Assembly: GCA_012033595.1 (NCBI GenBank)
Contig: JAAUQL010000009.1
Span: 1-64,000 of the forward strand
Reading direction: 5' to 3'
Origin: Cyclobacteriaceae bacterium
GTDB taxonomy: Bacteria; Bacteroidota; Bacteroidia; Cytophagales; Cyclobacteriaceae
Length of the DNA stretch: 64,000 nt
The notes under the pieces are model-generated. The model was not told where the DNA came from, did not search any database, and was given only the letters and a program-made list of their open reading frames with translations. The translations under genes were made by a program, and so were the position numbers. The stretch's first letter is position 1. Each line of letters opens with the position of its first letter. Shown here in pieces: positions 23,313-33,740 of this stretch.

Positions 23313-23420
23313 TGAGCGCAGGCCCGGCAAAACAACGGGGCTGCGATGGGAAGTGCCTGGAAGCATTGTCTTATCTTGATTTTTCTTTGGCTTTCTTTTC
23401 ATCACCGAAAAGAAACTAAC
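23313..23420 (+). repeat. Dispersed intergenic repeat, copy B
   Basis: TGAGCGCAGGCCCGGCAAAACAACGGGG..GTGCCTGGAAGCATTGTCTTATCTTGATTTTTCTTTGG. Confidence 0.75.
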
Positions 23421-23809
23421 AACCGTGGCCTTTTAATGAAGTTTTGGTTGGCAAGTAGCTGACTGGCTCGCAGCTTGTGTAAAATGATTCGCTTCTCTTC
23501 ACCGGTTCCAGCGCAAGCTTTAGTAGCCTTAAGTACGAATATCCGTTCTAAAAAACAGATATCACCGCAACACAAGTCTCTGTTGTCTTACAGCTGCGAT
23601 GTTTTTTTTTCACACATCCACAATACAAATTTGCGATTAGGTGTTATGTATCTAAATTCGAAAAATACAAAAACACCGATAGGAGCATATCCAAGACTAG
23701 AGAGGTTATGTGCATCACAGAGGAAATGGATGTGCTTTTTATCTGTATTTTTTCTTTGTTTAGATTGTCTCCAATTATAATTTTGAAACATTCTGAAAAT
23801 AAGCATACT

Positions 23810-24448
23810 ATGAAAAATACCAATTTTAGTCTTGTGCTGATATTCTCGTTGTGGGTGCTTGCCATATCCGTACACGGACAAACAGATACAGCCACTGAAA
23901 CCACGACTGACCCTTCCCTGAAAAGTCAATTTCAGGAAATGATTGATAAAGCTGAATCTTATACAGAATATAAAGTGATAAAGCGCACAACGCTCAATGA
24001 ATTTTACGGGTCTGTACAGGATTCTTTGTCAGCCAATCGAAGCGAAATTGGCTCGCTCAATAATCAGGTTGCTGATCAAAAAAGCCAGATAAAACAATTG
24101 AGCGATCGAATCACCTCATTAGAAGAGCAACTGGCCAAAAGTGAAGAGTTGCGCGAAAGTCTTTCTTTTTTGGGCTTGAATCTCAATAAGACCACCTATC
24201 ATTGGATCGTATGGATACTAATCTTAGGACTGGCCATCTTTGGTTTCTTCGCCTACACCAGTTTTGTGCGCAGCAATGCGATTACTAACAAAACAAAAAA
24301 AGAATACACCACCCTGGAAACGGAATTTGACGAACATAAAAAAAGCAGCCACGAGAAGCAAATCAAAATTGCCAGAGAATTGCAAACAGAACGCAATACC
24401 GTGGAAGAGTTGAAGGGTAAGCTCAAAGCCAAAACAGCCGGAAAGTAG
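23810..24448 (+). CDS. Hypothetical protein: signal peptide, coiled coil, one TM helix, coiled coil
   Basis: ORF 23708..24448; likely start MKNTNFSLVLIFSLWVL at 23810; heptad-like QVADQKSQIKQLSDRITSLEEQLAKSEEL. Confidence 0.65.
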   Translation: MKNTNFSLVLIFSLWVLAISVHGQTDTATETTTDPSLKSQFQEMIDKAESYTEYKVIKRTTLNEFYGSVQDSLSANRSEIGSLNNQVADQKSQIKQLSDRITSLEEQLAKSEELRESLSFLGLNLNKTTYHWIVWILILGLAIFGFFAYTSFVRSNAITNKTKKEYTTLETEFDEHKKSSHEKQIKIARELQTERNTVEELKGKLKAKTAGK

Positions 24449-24631
24449 TCACAACAAAGCCCTGGGAAGTGACGTATGATATGAATTGGAAATTAAAGCT
24501 AATTGCTTATTCTAAATATGGTTTGTCTGAGGTGATGCTAGACGGGGTAAAACCCGGGTTTGGAATGAATAGAGCATACCTCAAAATATTAATTACGGAA
24601 AATGCCCCGGCTCCTTTCTGAAATAAATAAA

Positions 24632-24663
24632 ATTGTTTATTAGCACTCACACGGTTATATTTG
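24632..24663 (+). promoter_or_regulatory. Bacteroidota-type promoter ATTG-N20-TATATTTG ahead of bamD
   Basis: Match to consensus; -7 element ends 8 nt before the ATG at 24671. Confidence 0.65.
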
Positions 24664-24670
24664 CCCCCTC

Positions 24671-25486
24671 ATGATGAAAATTGCGGTAAAAAGTACGTTA
24701 ATTATTTCGCTATTAGTCCTTTATGTCGGCTGTTCGGAGTTTCGCAAGATCCAAAAAAGCGACGACTGGAAGATGAAATATGATGCTGCCCTCAACTATT
24801 ATGAAAAAAAGGATTACTACCGGGCAGTCATCCTCTTCGACCAGATCATGCCCTATATTAGAGGTAGCGCAGAGGCCGAACTGGTACAGTTTTATTATGC
24901 CTATGCGCATTACTATCAAAAGCAGTATCTACTGGCATCGCATTATTTCAAGACTTTTCACGATACCTACAACAGGAGCGAATATGCCGAAGAAGCATAT
25001 TATATGTATGGATACTCGCTTTATAAGCAATCGCCCGTTTATAATCTGGAGCAATCGAGTACGGTAGAAGCCATCACTGCATTGCAAACTTTTTTGAACA
25101 GGTACCCCAATAGTGAATACCGCTCCGAGGCCACCAATATACAGGCTGCATTACGACTAAAGCTGGAAAAAAAGGCCTATGAAGATGCCAAACTATATTA
25201 CACCCTGGGTGAGCTGAATTCGGCTTTGATATCACTGGACAATTTCAGGAAAGATTTTCCTGATTCCATGCTGGCCGAAGAAGCAGCCTACCTGCTGGTG
25301 AAGGCCTCGTACAAGTATGCCAAAGAAAGTATTTACTCCAGGCAAAAAGAGCGCTACTACGATTGTATAGAGCATTACGAACAATTTATTGACGACTATC
25401 CCGATAGCGAATACATCAAAGATATTCAGGACTATTATTCCTCAAGTATCGACCAGATAGAAAAATTTAAAGAAGAAACACTATAA
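24671..25486 (+). CDS. bamD: Outer membrane assembly lipoprotein BamD (YfiO)
   Basis: Lipobox YVGCSEFRKIQKSDDWKMKYDAALNYYEKKDYYRAVILFDQI; TPR-like repeats. Confidence 0.9.
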   Translation: MMKIAVKSTLIISLLVLYVGCSEFRKIQKSDDWKMKYDAALNYYEKKDYYRAVILFDQIMPYIRGSAEAELVQFYYAYAHYYQKQYLLASHYFKTFHDTYNRSEYAEEAYYMYGYSLYKQSPVYNLEQSSTVEAITALQTFLNRYPNSEYRSEATNIQAALRLKLEKKAYEDAKLYYTLGELNSALISLDNFRKDFPDSMLAEEAAYLLVKASYKYAKESIYSRQKERYYDCIEHYEQFIDDYPDSEYIKDIQDYYSSSIDQIEKFKEETL

Positions 25487-25490
25487 TATT

Positions 25491-25814
25491 ATGGCTGCAG
25501 ATCCATCAATCATTACCAGAGACCTTAATACACTGGCCAAAGACACACAAAATGTGTACGAGTCGGTATCGATTATTTCTAAAAGGGCTCGACAAATCTC
25601 GGCACAGGTAAAAGAAGAGCTGAGCTCAAAACTGGCCGAATTTGCCACCACGGTAGACAACCTCGAAGAAATTTTCGAAAACAGGGAGCAAATAGAGATC
25701 TCCAGGTTTTACGAAAGAATGCCAAAATCCACAGTGGTTGCGGTAGAGGAATTCATCAACGGTGAATTGAGCTACAGGTATCCTGAGGAAGATCCTAAAC
25801 CTGACTTCTTTTAG
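25491..25814 (+). CDS. RNA polymerase omega/Rpb6-like protein
   Basis: DPSIITRDLNTLAKDTQNVYESVSIISKRARQI; between bamD and coaBC as is usual in Bacteroidota. Confidence 0.8.
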   Translation: MAADPSIITRDLNTLAKDTQNVYESVSIISKRARQISAQVKEELSSKLAEFATTVDNLEEIFENREQIEISRFYERMPKSTVVAVEEFINGELSYRYPEEDPKPDFF

Positions 25815-25823
25815 ATCCAACAC

Positions 25824-27044
25824 ATGCTCCGCGAAAAAAATATTTTGGTCGGAGTTACGGGTAGTATAGCGGCATACAAATCGGCTATGCTTATACGGCT
25901 GTTTGTAAAAGAGGGTGCCAACGTAAAGGTGGTAATGACACCCTCCGCCACCGAATTCATCAGCCCGCTTACCCTGTCCACACTTTCCAAAAATCCGGTG
26001 CTCATTGATTTCTTCAACTCCCAATCAGGAGAATGGACAAGTCATGTCGAGTTGGGTCTGTGGGCCGATGCGTACATTATAGCGCCGGCTACGGCCAACA
26101 GTATCGCCAAGTTTGCCAACGGCATTTGCGAAGATCTGCTTGCAGCAGTGTACCTCTCGGCCAGGTGCCCGGTGTTTGTGGCGCCGGCCATGGATCTGGA
26201 TATGTACAGACACCAGGCCACTACCAAAAATATAGAGACTTTAAAAGCTTTCGGAAACACCATCATAGATGCTGACCATGGCGAATTGGCAAGTGGGCTG
26301 ATCGGGGAGGGAAGGATGGCCGAACCGGAGCAGATACTTGGGCTTCTAAAAAGTATTTTCCATAATTCCCTTACCCTTAGCGGGAAAAGTGCCTTGGTAA
26401 GCGCAGGACCGACCTACGAAGCCCTGGATCCGGTAAGGTTTATCGGCAACCATTCTTCGGGAAAAATGGGCTATCAGATTGCCGAAGAGCTGGCCGCAAG
26501 AGGGGCTCAGGTAACGCTGGTGAGCGGGCCTAGCCAATTAAAAACCCTCAACAGGCACATCACAGTGCATCGGGTGGTATCAGCCGAAGAAATGCATGAC
26601 AAATGTAGTAGCGTGTTCGATCGCTCGGATATTGTGGTGCTGGCTGCCGCAGTGGCAGACTACAAAGCCGCAAAGCCTGCTACGTCAAAAATTAAAAAAA
26701 CGACCGCTGAAACAGGTAATGAGCAACCAATGCAACTGGAGTTAGTGAAAACGGTGGACATCGCCGAGAGCCTTGGCAGTCGCAAACAGGCAGGGCAGCT
26801 TATCGTCGGCTTTGCGCTGGAAACCGACCAGGAATTGGAAAACGCCAAAAAGAAAATTAGAAGAAAGAATTTCGACCTTATCGTGTTGAACTCCCTCAAC
26901 GATCGGGGAGCGGGCTTTGGTTACGATACCAATAAAGTGACCATTATAGATGCAGGGGGCAAAGCAAAAGCTTATGACCTGAAAAGCAAAAAAGAAGTGG
27001 CGTCAGATATTGTCGACGAAATAGAACATAGGATCAATGTATAG
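25824..27044 (+). CDS. coaBC: Phosphopantothenoylcysteine decarboxylase / phosphopantothenate-cysteine ligase
   Basis: ILVGVTGSIAAYKSAMLIR; APATANSIAKFANGICEDLL; SAGPTYEALDPVRFIGNHSSGKMG. Confidence 0.96.
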   Translation: MLREKNILVGVTGSIAAYKSAMLIRLFVKEGANVKVVMTPSATEFISPLTLSTLSKNPVLIDFFNSQSGEWTSHVELGLWADAYIIAPATANSIAKFANGICEDLLAAVYLSARCPVFVAPAMDLDMYRHQATTKNIETLKAFGNTIIDADHGELASGLIGEGRMAEPEQILGLLKSIFHNSLTLSGKSALVSAGPTYEALDPVRFIGNHSSGKMGYQIAEELAARGAQVTLVSGPSQLKTLNRHITVHRVVSAEEMHDKCSSVFDRSDIVVLAAAVADYKAAKPATSKIKKTTAETGNEQPMQLELVKTVDIAESLGSRKQAGQLIVGFALETDQELENAKKKIRRKNFDLIVLNSLNDRGAGFGYDTNKVTIIDAGGKAKAYDLKSKKEVASDIVDEIEHRINV

Positions 27045-27933
27045 GCTCTTACTGGCATTTGCCATGCTATTTTTTAGTCATTTGCTCGCCGGGCAGGAAC
27101 TCAATTGCCAGGTGACCGTTAATGATGAGCGGGCCAATACCTCAGACAGGCAAGTGTTCCGCGATATGGAAAAGGCATTTGCCCGATTTATGAACGACAG
27201 GAAGTGGACAGAAAATAATTACCTGCCCGAAGAACGAATAGATTGCAGCATGGCCATTACCATAGAATCCATGCCCGCCGTTGGGGTGTTCAATGCCACA
27301 GTACAAATACAATCATCGAGGCCTGTTTATAATTCCAGCTATTTTTCACTCTTACTCAACTTTGCCGACCGCGATTGGCAATTTGAATACATAGAATCTA
27401 CTCCTTTGGATTATGGAGACAATATTTACACCAGCAACCTCACTTCTATCCTGGCATTTTATGCGTATATCATCATCGGTTTAGACAATGATACCTTTTC
27501 TGAATTTGGTGGTGAAAACCAGTTTAAAAAGGCTCTGGATATTGTCAATCTTGCCCAACAGTCAGACAGGGTCGGCTGGCAGGCCTTCCAGAGCAACCGC
27601 AACAGATACTGGCTTTCGGAGAATCTGAACAACCAGGATCTGCGCCCCATACGCAAAGGGCTCTATACCTACCATCGCCTTGGCCTCGACCAGTTTGAAG
27701 CTAAGCCGGACGAGTCGAGAGAGTTGATTCTTGGTGTGCTTAAGGATATTCAGGCGGCAAACCGCAATATTCCCAATAGCATACTCAAAATCTCCTTCTT
27801 CGATACAAAAAAAAGTGAGTTGTCCAAAATTTTTGAAAAGGGAAACCCCGCCACCAGAAAGGAAGCGTACAACTTGTTGATCAATCTCGATCCCACCAAT
27901 ACAGAAAGTTATAAAAGCATTATTGGAAATTGA
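27037..27933 (+). CDS. DUF4835 family protein
   Basis: GQELNCQVTVNDERANTSDRQVFRDMEKAFARFMNDRKW; coaBC-DUF4835-recN order. Confidence 0.85.
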   Translation: MYRLLLAFAMLFFSHLLAGQELNCQVTVNDERANTSDRQVFRDMEKAFARFMNDRKWTENNYLPEERIDCSMAITIESMPAVGVFNATVQIQSSRPVYNSSYFSLLLNFADRDWQFEYIESTPLDYGDNIYTSNLTSILAFYAYIIIGLDNDTFSEFGGENQFKKALDIVNLAQQSDRVGWQAFQSNRNRYWLSENLNNQDLRPIRKGLYTYHRLGLDQFEAKPDESRELILGVLKDIQAANRNIPNSILKISFFDTKKSELSKIFEKGNPATRKEAYNLLINLDPTNTESYKSIIGN

Positions 27934-27987
27934 TTCTAGGCTTTACTTTTATAATTGTTTGCCCGCTTTATTTCGAATGAAAAAATC

Positions 27988-29639
27988 ATGATCAAAAGTT
28001 TGCTCATAAAAAATTATGCCCTTATCCAACAGCTCAAAATGGATCCTTCGCCGCATTTCAATACCGTGACGGGAGAGACTGGTGCCGGCAAGTCCATTAT
28101 GCTTGGCGCCCTCGGCATGCTATTGGGCAACCGTGCAGATACCAGGGTATTGTTTGAAGAAGACGAGAAGTGCGTGATCGAAGGCACCTTTGAGCTCAGC
28201 CAGCAAAATTTGCAAAATTTGTTTTCTGCCCTCGACCTGGACTATGCCAACGAGTCTATTATCCGACGTGAAATAAGCCCTGCAGGCAAATCCAGGGCTT
28301 TTGTCAACGATACACCAGTCACGCTGGATGTCCTCAAGTCCATAGGCAGCTTCCTGGTAGATGTCCACTCCCAAAGAGACACCTACCTCCTTGGCGCATC
28401 GAGCTATCAGCTCCGCATGATCGATGGCTATGCTCAAAATACCGACCTGGTTGAAGCGTATAAAACAATTTATAAGAATTTCAGAAAACTCGAATCAGCA
28501 TACCAGGAGCTGAGGCAGCAATCGGAGGGATTGAACAAAGAGTCGGACTATAACCATTTTTTGCTCGATGAACTTGAAAAAGCGGCACTAAAATCAGGAG
28601 AGCTTGAAGCGCTCGAAGAAGAACAAAAGATCATAGAACATGCCGAAGAGATAAAAAGCAGACTTTTTGAAAGTCAGGAACTACTCGACAACGCCGAATT
28701 TTCTATTAATAGTAGTTTACAGCAAGTTTTTAAGAACATAAGCCAGGTAAGCCAGTATGCCGAACATTTTAGTCCGCTGAAGTCCCGCATAGAGAGTTGC
28801 CTGCTCGAACTCAAAGATATAACTAAAGAAATAGACGCGGAAGCCCAAAAAGTCGAATTTGACCCGGAAAGACAAGAAATCGTACAAAACAGACTGGGTT
28901 TGCTCTTTCAACTGTTGCAAAAGCACCACGTGCAAAACGACGAAGAACTGCTGAAAATTGCCACTGAGCTAAGGGAAAAGGTCAATAAAGTATCGAATAT
29001 CGATGCTGAACTGGAGCAGGCAAAACATGAAATGGACAGGGTACATTCAGCATTGATGCAAGCCGGGGAAAAGCTCAGTAAATCCAGGTCAGTCGTGTTT
29101 GCTTCTTTCCAAAAAGAATTGCAGGCCTTGCTCAAAGAGCTGGCGATGCCATTTGCCAAAATTGACATCCAACACCAGCGGATCGAGCCATCTGAAAATG
29201 GACTGGACAAAATAGTACTTATGTTTAGTGCCAATGCCGGGGTAGTGCCTGATGAACTGAAAAATGTAGCATCGGGAGGCGAATTTTCCAGATTGATGTT
29301 TTGTATTAAATATATGCTGGCCGGCAAAACCTCGCTCCCCACCATATCTTCGATGAGATAGATACCGGTATTTCGGGAGAAATCGCCCTGAAAATGGTGG
29401 CCATGATGAAAGAGATGGCACAACGGCATCAGGTGGTGGCCATTACCCACCTACCTCAAATCGCCGCCAGTGGCAATGAGCATTATTTTGTTTACAAAGA
29501 AAATCTGAAAGGCAAGTCCTTGTCCAAAATCAGAAAACTACAACATGAGGAGCGTGAAACGGAAATAGCAAAGATGATAGGGGGCGATCATCCATCGGCC
29601 GCTGCCCTGCAAAGCGCCCGCGAGCTGCTGAATAGGTAA
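27988..29639 (+). CDS. recN: DNA repair protein RecN, frameshifted near 29345
   Basis: TVTGETGAGKSIMLGALGMLLG Walker A; one A added at ACCATATC restores TIIFDEIDTGISGEIALKMV. Confidence 0.93.
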
Positions 29640-29884
29640 TTCACTGCCGGGCTCGGGCCTTCGGCTTCGATCAACTTGAGATAACATAGCATCGCCCGTT
29701 TTTTGCAGAAAGGCTTTCGCGGTCAATGAATTGATGGCTGACGGGGCTCATGTCATACCACCATCAGGTAACGCGCATCACATTGAGGGAAAATTAATGA
29801 CTTTAACTTGCCCCCTATTCATCTAAAAAAGCATATATTTGCTTTTACCGTTTAATTTTTGATCGTTTTTAATATTAATTCACT

Positions 29885-30388
29885 ATGGGAAAAATTGGAA
29901 TTTTTTACGGCTCAACAGAGGGCAATACCGAAGAAGTAGCCGAAAAAGTACAAAAAGCTTTGGGCAATGCCGATGTTCACAATGTAGATTCAGCCAGCGC
30001 TGACGACCTTGCCGAATATGATACCTTAATTCTGGCCGCTTCGACCTGGGAAATTGGCGAGCTGCAGGAGGACTGGGAGTCGTTTATAGATGTTCTCGAC
30101 GACGTGGACTTCAAAGGTAAGAAGGTAAGTTACATTGGTGTGGGCGATGCCGATGGATATCCCGATACATTTGTTGATGCCATTGGCATTATACATGAAA
30201 AAATAGCAGACTCAGGAGCCGAATTTTTTGGTGCATGGCCTACCGAAGAATACACATTTGATGAATCAAAAGGTGTAGTCAATGGAAAATTCCTTGGCCT
30301 GGTAATCGATGAAGATAATGAATCCAATAAAACCGATGGCCGCATTGCTGCCTGGGTGAAGCAGATCAAAGGCGAATTGGGCTTGTAG
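29885..30388 (+). CDS. fldA: Flavodoxin
   Basis: KIGIFYGSTEGNTEEVAEKV FMN motif; long-chain flavodoxin layout. Confidence 0.95.
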   Translation: MGKIGIFYGSTEGNTEEVAEKVQKALGNADVHNVDSASADDLAEYDTLILAASTWEIGELQEDWESFIDVLDDVDFKGKKVSYIGVGDADGYPDTFVDAIGIIHEKIADSGAEFFGAWPTEEYTFDESKGVVNGKFLGLVIDEDNESNKTDGRIAAWVKQIKGELGL

Positions 30389-30407
30389 TCCAAAACAAAA
30401 AATATTC

Positions 30408-30449
30408 AAAAGGCTGTTGGAACCGATACCGGTCAAACAGCCTTTTTTT
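30408..30449 (+). terminator. Rho-independent terminator after flavodoxin
   Basis: AAAAGGCTGTT..AACAGCCTTTTTTT. Confidence 0.85.
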
Positions 30450-30515
30450 GTTTATATGCTTAGATCGGGCTCAGCTTAAACACCTAAAATTTTGTGATGA
30501 TTAAACGGAAGGGCA

Positions 30516-30605
30516 TGAGCGATGACCCAACTACACTTCGGGGGCGGGAAGGGAAGTGCCTGGAAGCATTGTGTGGTCTTGATTTTTATTTTGTTCGAAC
30601 ACCGA
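30516..30605 (+). repeat. Dispersed intergenic repeat, copy C (diverged)
   Basis: TGAGCGATGACC..GGGAAGTGCCTGGAAGCATTGTGTGGTCTTGATTTTTATTTTG. Confidence 0.65.
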
Positions 30606-30942
30606 AGTCCGAATTCGGAACTAAAACGTGATGCTCGAAGTTTAAATCGCGGTATAAAGAGGTCATTGGTGAATTTTCTTTGGTCATAAGAGCTATCCCG
30701 GTAGATTTCAATTAGAATAAAAGCAGTATCATTTTTTTTCTAACCATGCATTTCGCCAACAATTCGTCTGATAAGCGGTCTGAGTGAATCATTTTTTTAC
30801 AAAGCAGTCTTCTGCTCTTTTTTTTTAACAGTATTAAAATTAAAGTGGATTTTTTAAGGTATTTTTTAGAAAGCTGATAATTGTCAATTTTTTTCAGTTT
30901 CAGTCTACATACATTTACAGCCTTATTTTGAGGTAGAGGGTA

Positions 30943-31383
30943 ATGACTACAGAGACAATAAGTAGTTCCATAGAACATTGGGGAGTAATAAAGGAAATTA
31001 CACCGAAAACAATAAAGGTGAGCCTGCTCAACGTGTCCGGCTGTGCCTCTTGCCATACCAAATCCACCTGCGCCGTTTCCGACATCGACAACAAAGTAAT
31101 TGATGTCATCAACCTGGGCGGAACATACCAAACCGGCGAAAAAGTAAAAGTAGCTTTCGAAAAATCATTGGGACCCCTGGCGCTTGGGCTTGGGTATCTC
31201 CTGCCTTTTTTCGTTTTTTTTATAGTGCTAATGATCTCATGGTCAGCGACAAAGGACGAAGTTTTTTCCGGCCTCGCTTCATTAGTTTCTACCGGCACCT
31301 ATTATTTGATTTTATCACTGTTCAGAAAAAAACTAAAAGACACTTTCACTTTTAGAATACTAAAAGACCAAAAAATGCTATGA
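30943..31383 (+). CDS. rseC: RseC/MucC-family (SoxR-reducing system) protein
   Basis: VSGCASCHTKSTCAVSD cysteine cluster, two TM helices, immediately upstream of rnfB. Confidence 0.85.
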   Translation: MTTETISSSIEHWGVIKEITPKTIKVSLLNVSGCASCHTKSTCAVSDIDNKVIDVINLGGTYQTGEKVKVAFEKSLGPLALGLGYLLPFFVFFIVLMISWSATKDEVFSGLASLVSTGTYYLILSLFRKKLKDTFTFRILKDQKML

Positions 31384-32378
31384 GTCAGACGATTCTTTTT
31401 ACCATTGGATCCATCACTATCCTGGGCTTTCTGGCTGCTGCTATTCTGTATTTTATAGCCAGCAAGTTCAAAGTTTATGAAGACCCAAAAATCGATGAGG
31501 TAGAAGCTGCCCTGCCCAAGACCAACTGTGGCGGATGTGGCCACCCCGGCTGTCGTGCCTTTGCTGAGGCCTGTGTGAAAGCCGACGACCTCGCCGACCT
31601 CCATTGCCCCGTTGGTGGCAATCCCACCATGAAATCGGTCGCCGAAATCCTGGGTATGGAAGTGGAGGAGCGCGATCCTTACGTAGCCGTGGTTCGCTGT
31701 TCGGGGTCTTTCGAATACCGCGAAAAAGTAAATGTATATGACGGTTCGCCCAATTGTACCATCGCCCACAATCTCTACGGGGGCGATACCGGATGTCAGT
31801 ATGGCTGTCTGGGTTTTGGCGAATGTGTGGATGCCTGCGACTTTGAAGCCATGTATATGGACGAAAAGACCGGCCTGCCCGTGGTCATTCAGGACAAATG
31901 TACAGCCTGCAATGCTTGTGTCACCGCCTGCCCAAGGGATATCCTTGAGCTTCGACCCATGGGTCGCAAAAACAGAAGAATATTTGTGTCGTGTATAAAT
32001 ATCGACAAGGGTGGTGCAGCCAAAAAAGCTTGCGAGGTAGCTTGCACCGGTTGCAGCAAATGCGAAAGTGAATGTAAGTACGACGCCATTACCATAGTCA
32101 ACTACCTGGCCTATATCGATGCGGACAAATGTAAACTCTGCCGTAAATGCGCGCCGGTATGCAAGTCTAATTCTATCCATGAAATCAATTTCCCGCCCAG
32201 AAAAGAAAAGGAAGAAAAAGAAGAGCGAGTGAAAAAAGAACGACCTGAAAGGGTAAAAAAGGATGACGCTATCGAAACGGCCACACTCAATTCTCCGGTG
32301 GAGGTAGATGTGATCGAGATGGTGAAAAAGGCCAACGAAGGAGAAAGTAATGAACCCGACTCAGACGATAAAGCATAG
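31380..32378 (+). CDS. rnfB: Electron transport complex subunit RnfB
   Basis: EVEAALPKTNCGGCGHPGCRAFAEA; multiple CxxCxxC[x]3C 4Fe-4S motifs. Confidence 0.95.
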   Translation: MSQTILFTIGSITILGFLAAAILYFIASKFKVYEDPKIDEVEAALPKTNCGGCGHPGCRAFAEACVKADDLADLHCPVGGNPTMKSVAEILGMEVEERDPYVAVVRCSGSFEYREKVNVYDGSPNCTIAHNLYGGDTGCQYGCLGFGECVDACDFEAMYMDEKTGLPVVIQDKCTACNACVTACPRDILELRPMGRKNRRIFVSCINIDKGGAAKKACEVACTGCSKCESECKYDAITIVNYLAYIDADKCKLCRKCAPVCKSNSIHEINFPPRKEKEEKEERVKKERPERVKKDDAIETATLNSPVEVDVIEMVKKANEGESNEPDSDDKA

Positions 32379-32381
32379 AAA

Positions 32382-33740
32382 TTGATGAGTTTAACCATAA
32401 ATCAAACCAAAACTTTTCCGATGGGTGGTGTGCATCCCGACGAAAACAAATTCACCGCCGACAAGCCTATACAAAGGTTGGAAACACCCGGTGAAGTCGC
32501 CATTCCCATTTCGCAACATATTGGAGCTCCTGCCAAGCCCATAGTAGAGCAAAGGGAAAAAGTGAAAATAGGCCAGGTAATTGCCAGCAGCGGTGGATTT
32601 GTATCTGCCAATATTCATGCTTCCATCTCGGGTATCGTCGCCAAGATCGACAAAGTGATGGATTCGACAGGGTACAAGCGCGATGCCATCATCATTAAGG
32701 CCGGCAAAGACGAGCAGGAATGGGCGGAAGGCATAGACCTGAGTCCTGAACTAGTCACCACCATTTCCCTGGATCAGGAAGGCATCATAAAGAAAATCGC
32801 CGAAGCAGGCATAGTCGGATTGGGTGGAGCCACCTTTCCGTCGCATGTGAAACTATCGGTGCCAAAAGGTAAAAGTGCTGAATTCCTCATTTTGAACGGA
32901 GTGGAGTGTGAACCATACCTTACGGCAGACCACCGACTGATGGTGGAAAAAAGCGCCGAGATCGTGGTTGGAGCTAAAATACTTATGAAAGCTCTGGGCG
33001 TGACCAAGACCATAATAGGCATAGAAAACAACAAGCCGGACGCCATTCAAAAAATGGCCGAACTGGTGGCTACAGAGGTCGGAATGTCTGTTCAGCCCTT
33101 AAAGGTGCAATATCCACAGGGTGGTGAAAAACAATTGATACGGGCCGCCATTCAGCGCGAAGTTCCTTCGGGCGGGTTGCCCATAGATGTAGGAGCTGTA
33201 GTGCACAATGTCGGGACTGCCTTTGCGGTGTATGAAGCAGTACAAAAAAACAAACCATTGATAGAGCGGGTGGTAACCGTGACCGGAAAAGATATAAAAA
33301 ATCCTTCCAACTTTCTGGTGAGGATAGGCACGCCGGTTGGCGAGCTCATCGAAGCGGCCGGGGGCATCCCCGAAAATACCGGTAAGGTAATCAGTGGCGG
33401 CCCCATGATGGGAAAAGCCCTCAATGCTGTGGATATTCCAATAGCCAAAGGTACCTCAGGCATACTGCTGATCCCCAACGAAGAGTCCAGGCGTGGAAAA
33501 ATGAAGGCTTGCATTCGCTGTAGCCAGTGCGTGACGGTATGTCCCATGGGTTTGGAGCCATATTTACTCATGACACTTACACAAAAGGAATACTTTGAAC
33601 GGCTGGAAAGTGACAAGGTGATGGACTGCATCGAATGCGGCTCATGCTCCTTTACCTGTCCGTCCGACCGCCCACTTTTAGATTATATCCGCTTAGGAAA
33701 GAAAACTGTTGCATCATTGATCAGGGAAAGAAATAACTAA
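32382..33740 (+). CDS. rnfC: Electron transport complex subunit RnfC
   Basis: GGVHPDENKFTADKPIQ, GGATFPSHVKLSVP, CIRCSQCVTVCPMGLEPYLL. Confidence 0.96.
   Translation: MMSLTINQTKTFPMGGVHPDENKFTADKPIQRLETPGEVAIPISQHIGAPAKPIVEQREKVKIGQVIASSGGFVSANIHASISGIVAKIDKVMDSTGYKRDAIIIKAGKDEQEWAEGIDLSPELVTTISLDQEGIIKKIAEAGIVGLGGATFPSHVKLSVPKGKSAEFLILNGVECEPYLTADHRLMVEKSAEIVVGAKILMKALGVTKTIIGIENNKPDAIQKMAELVATEVGMSVQPLKVQYPQGGEKQLIRAAIQREVPSGGLPIDVGAVVHNVGTAFAVYEAVQKNKPLIERVVTVTGKDIKNPSNFLVRIGTPVGELIEAAGGIPENTGKVISGGPMMGKALNAVDIPIAKGTSGILLIPNEESRRGKMKACIRCSQCVTVCPMGLEPYLLMTLTQKEYFERLESDKVMDCIECGSCSFTCPSDRPLLDYIRLGKKTVASLIRERNN

Noticed and set aside
30590-30640. tRNA-like TTCGAAC hairpin
   Set aside because: No acceptor stem, anticodon arm or CCA-proximal pairing; lies in copy C of the dispersed repeat
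31302-32180. 292-aa minus-strand ORF
   Set aside because: Antisense shadow of rseC/rnfB; composition mirrors the Cys-rich sense frame
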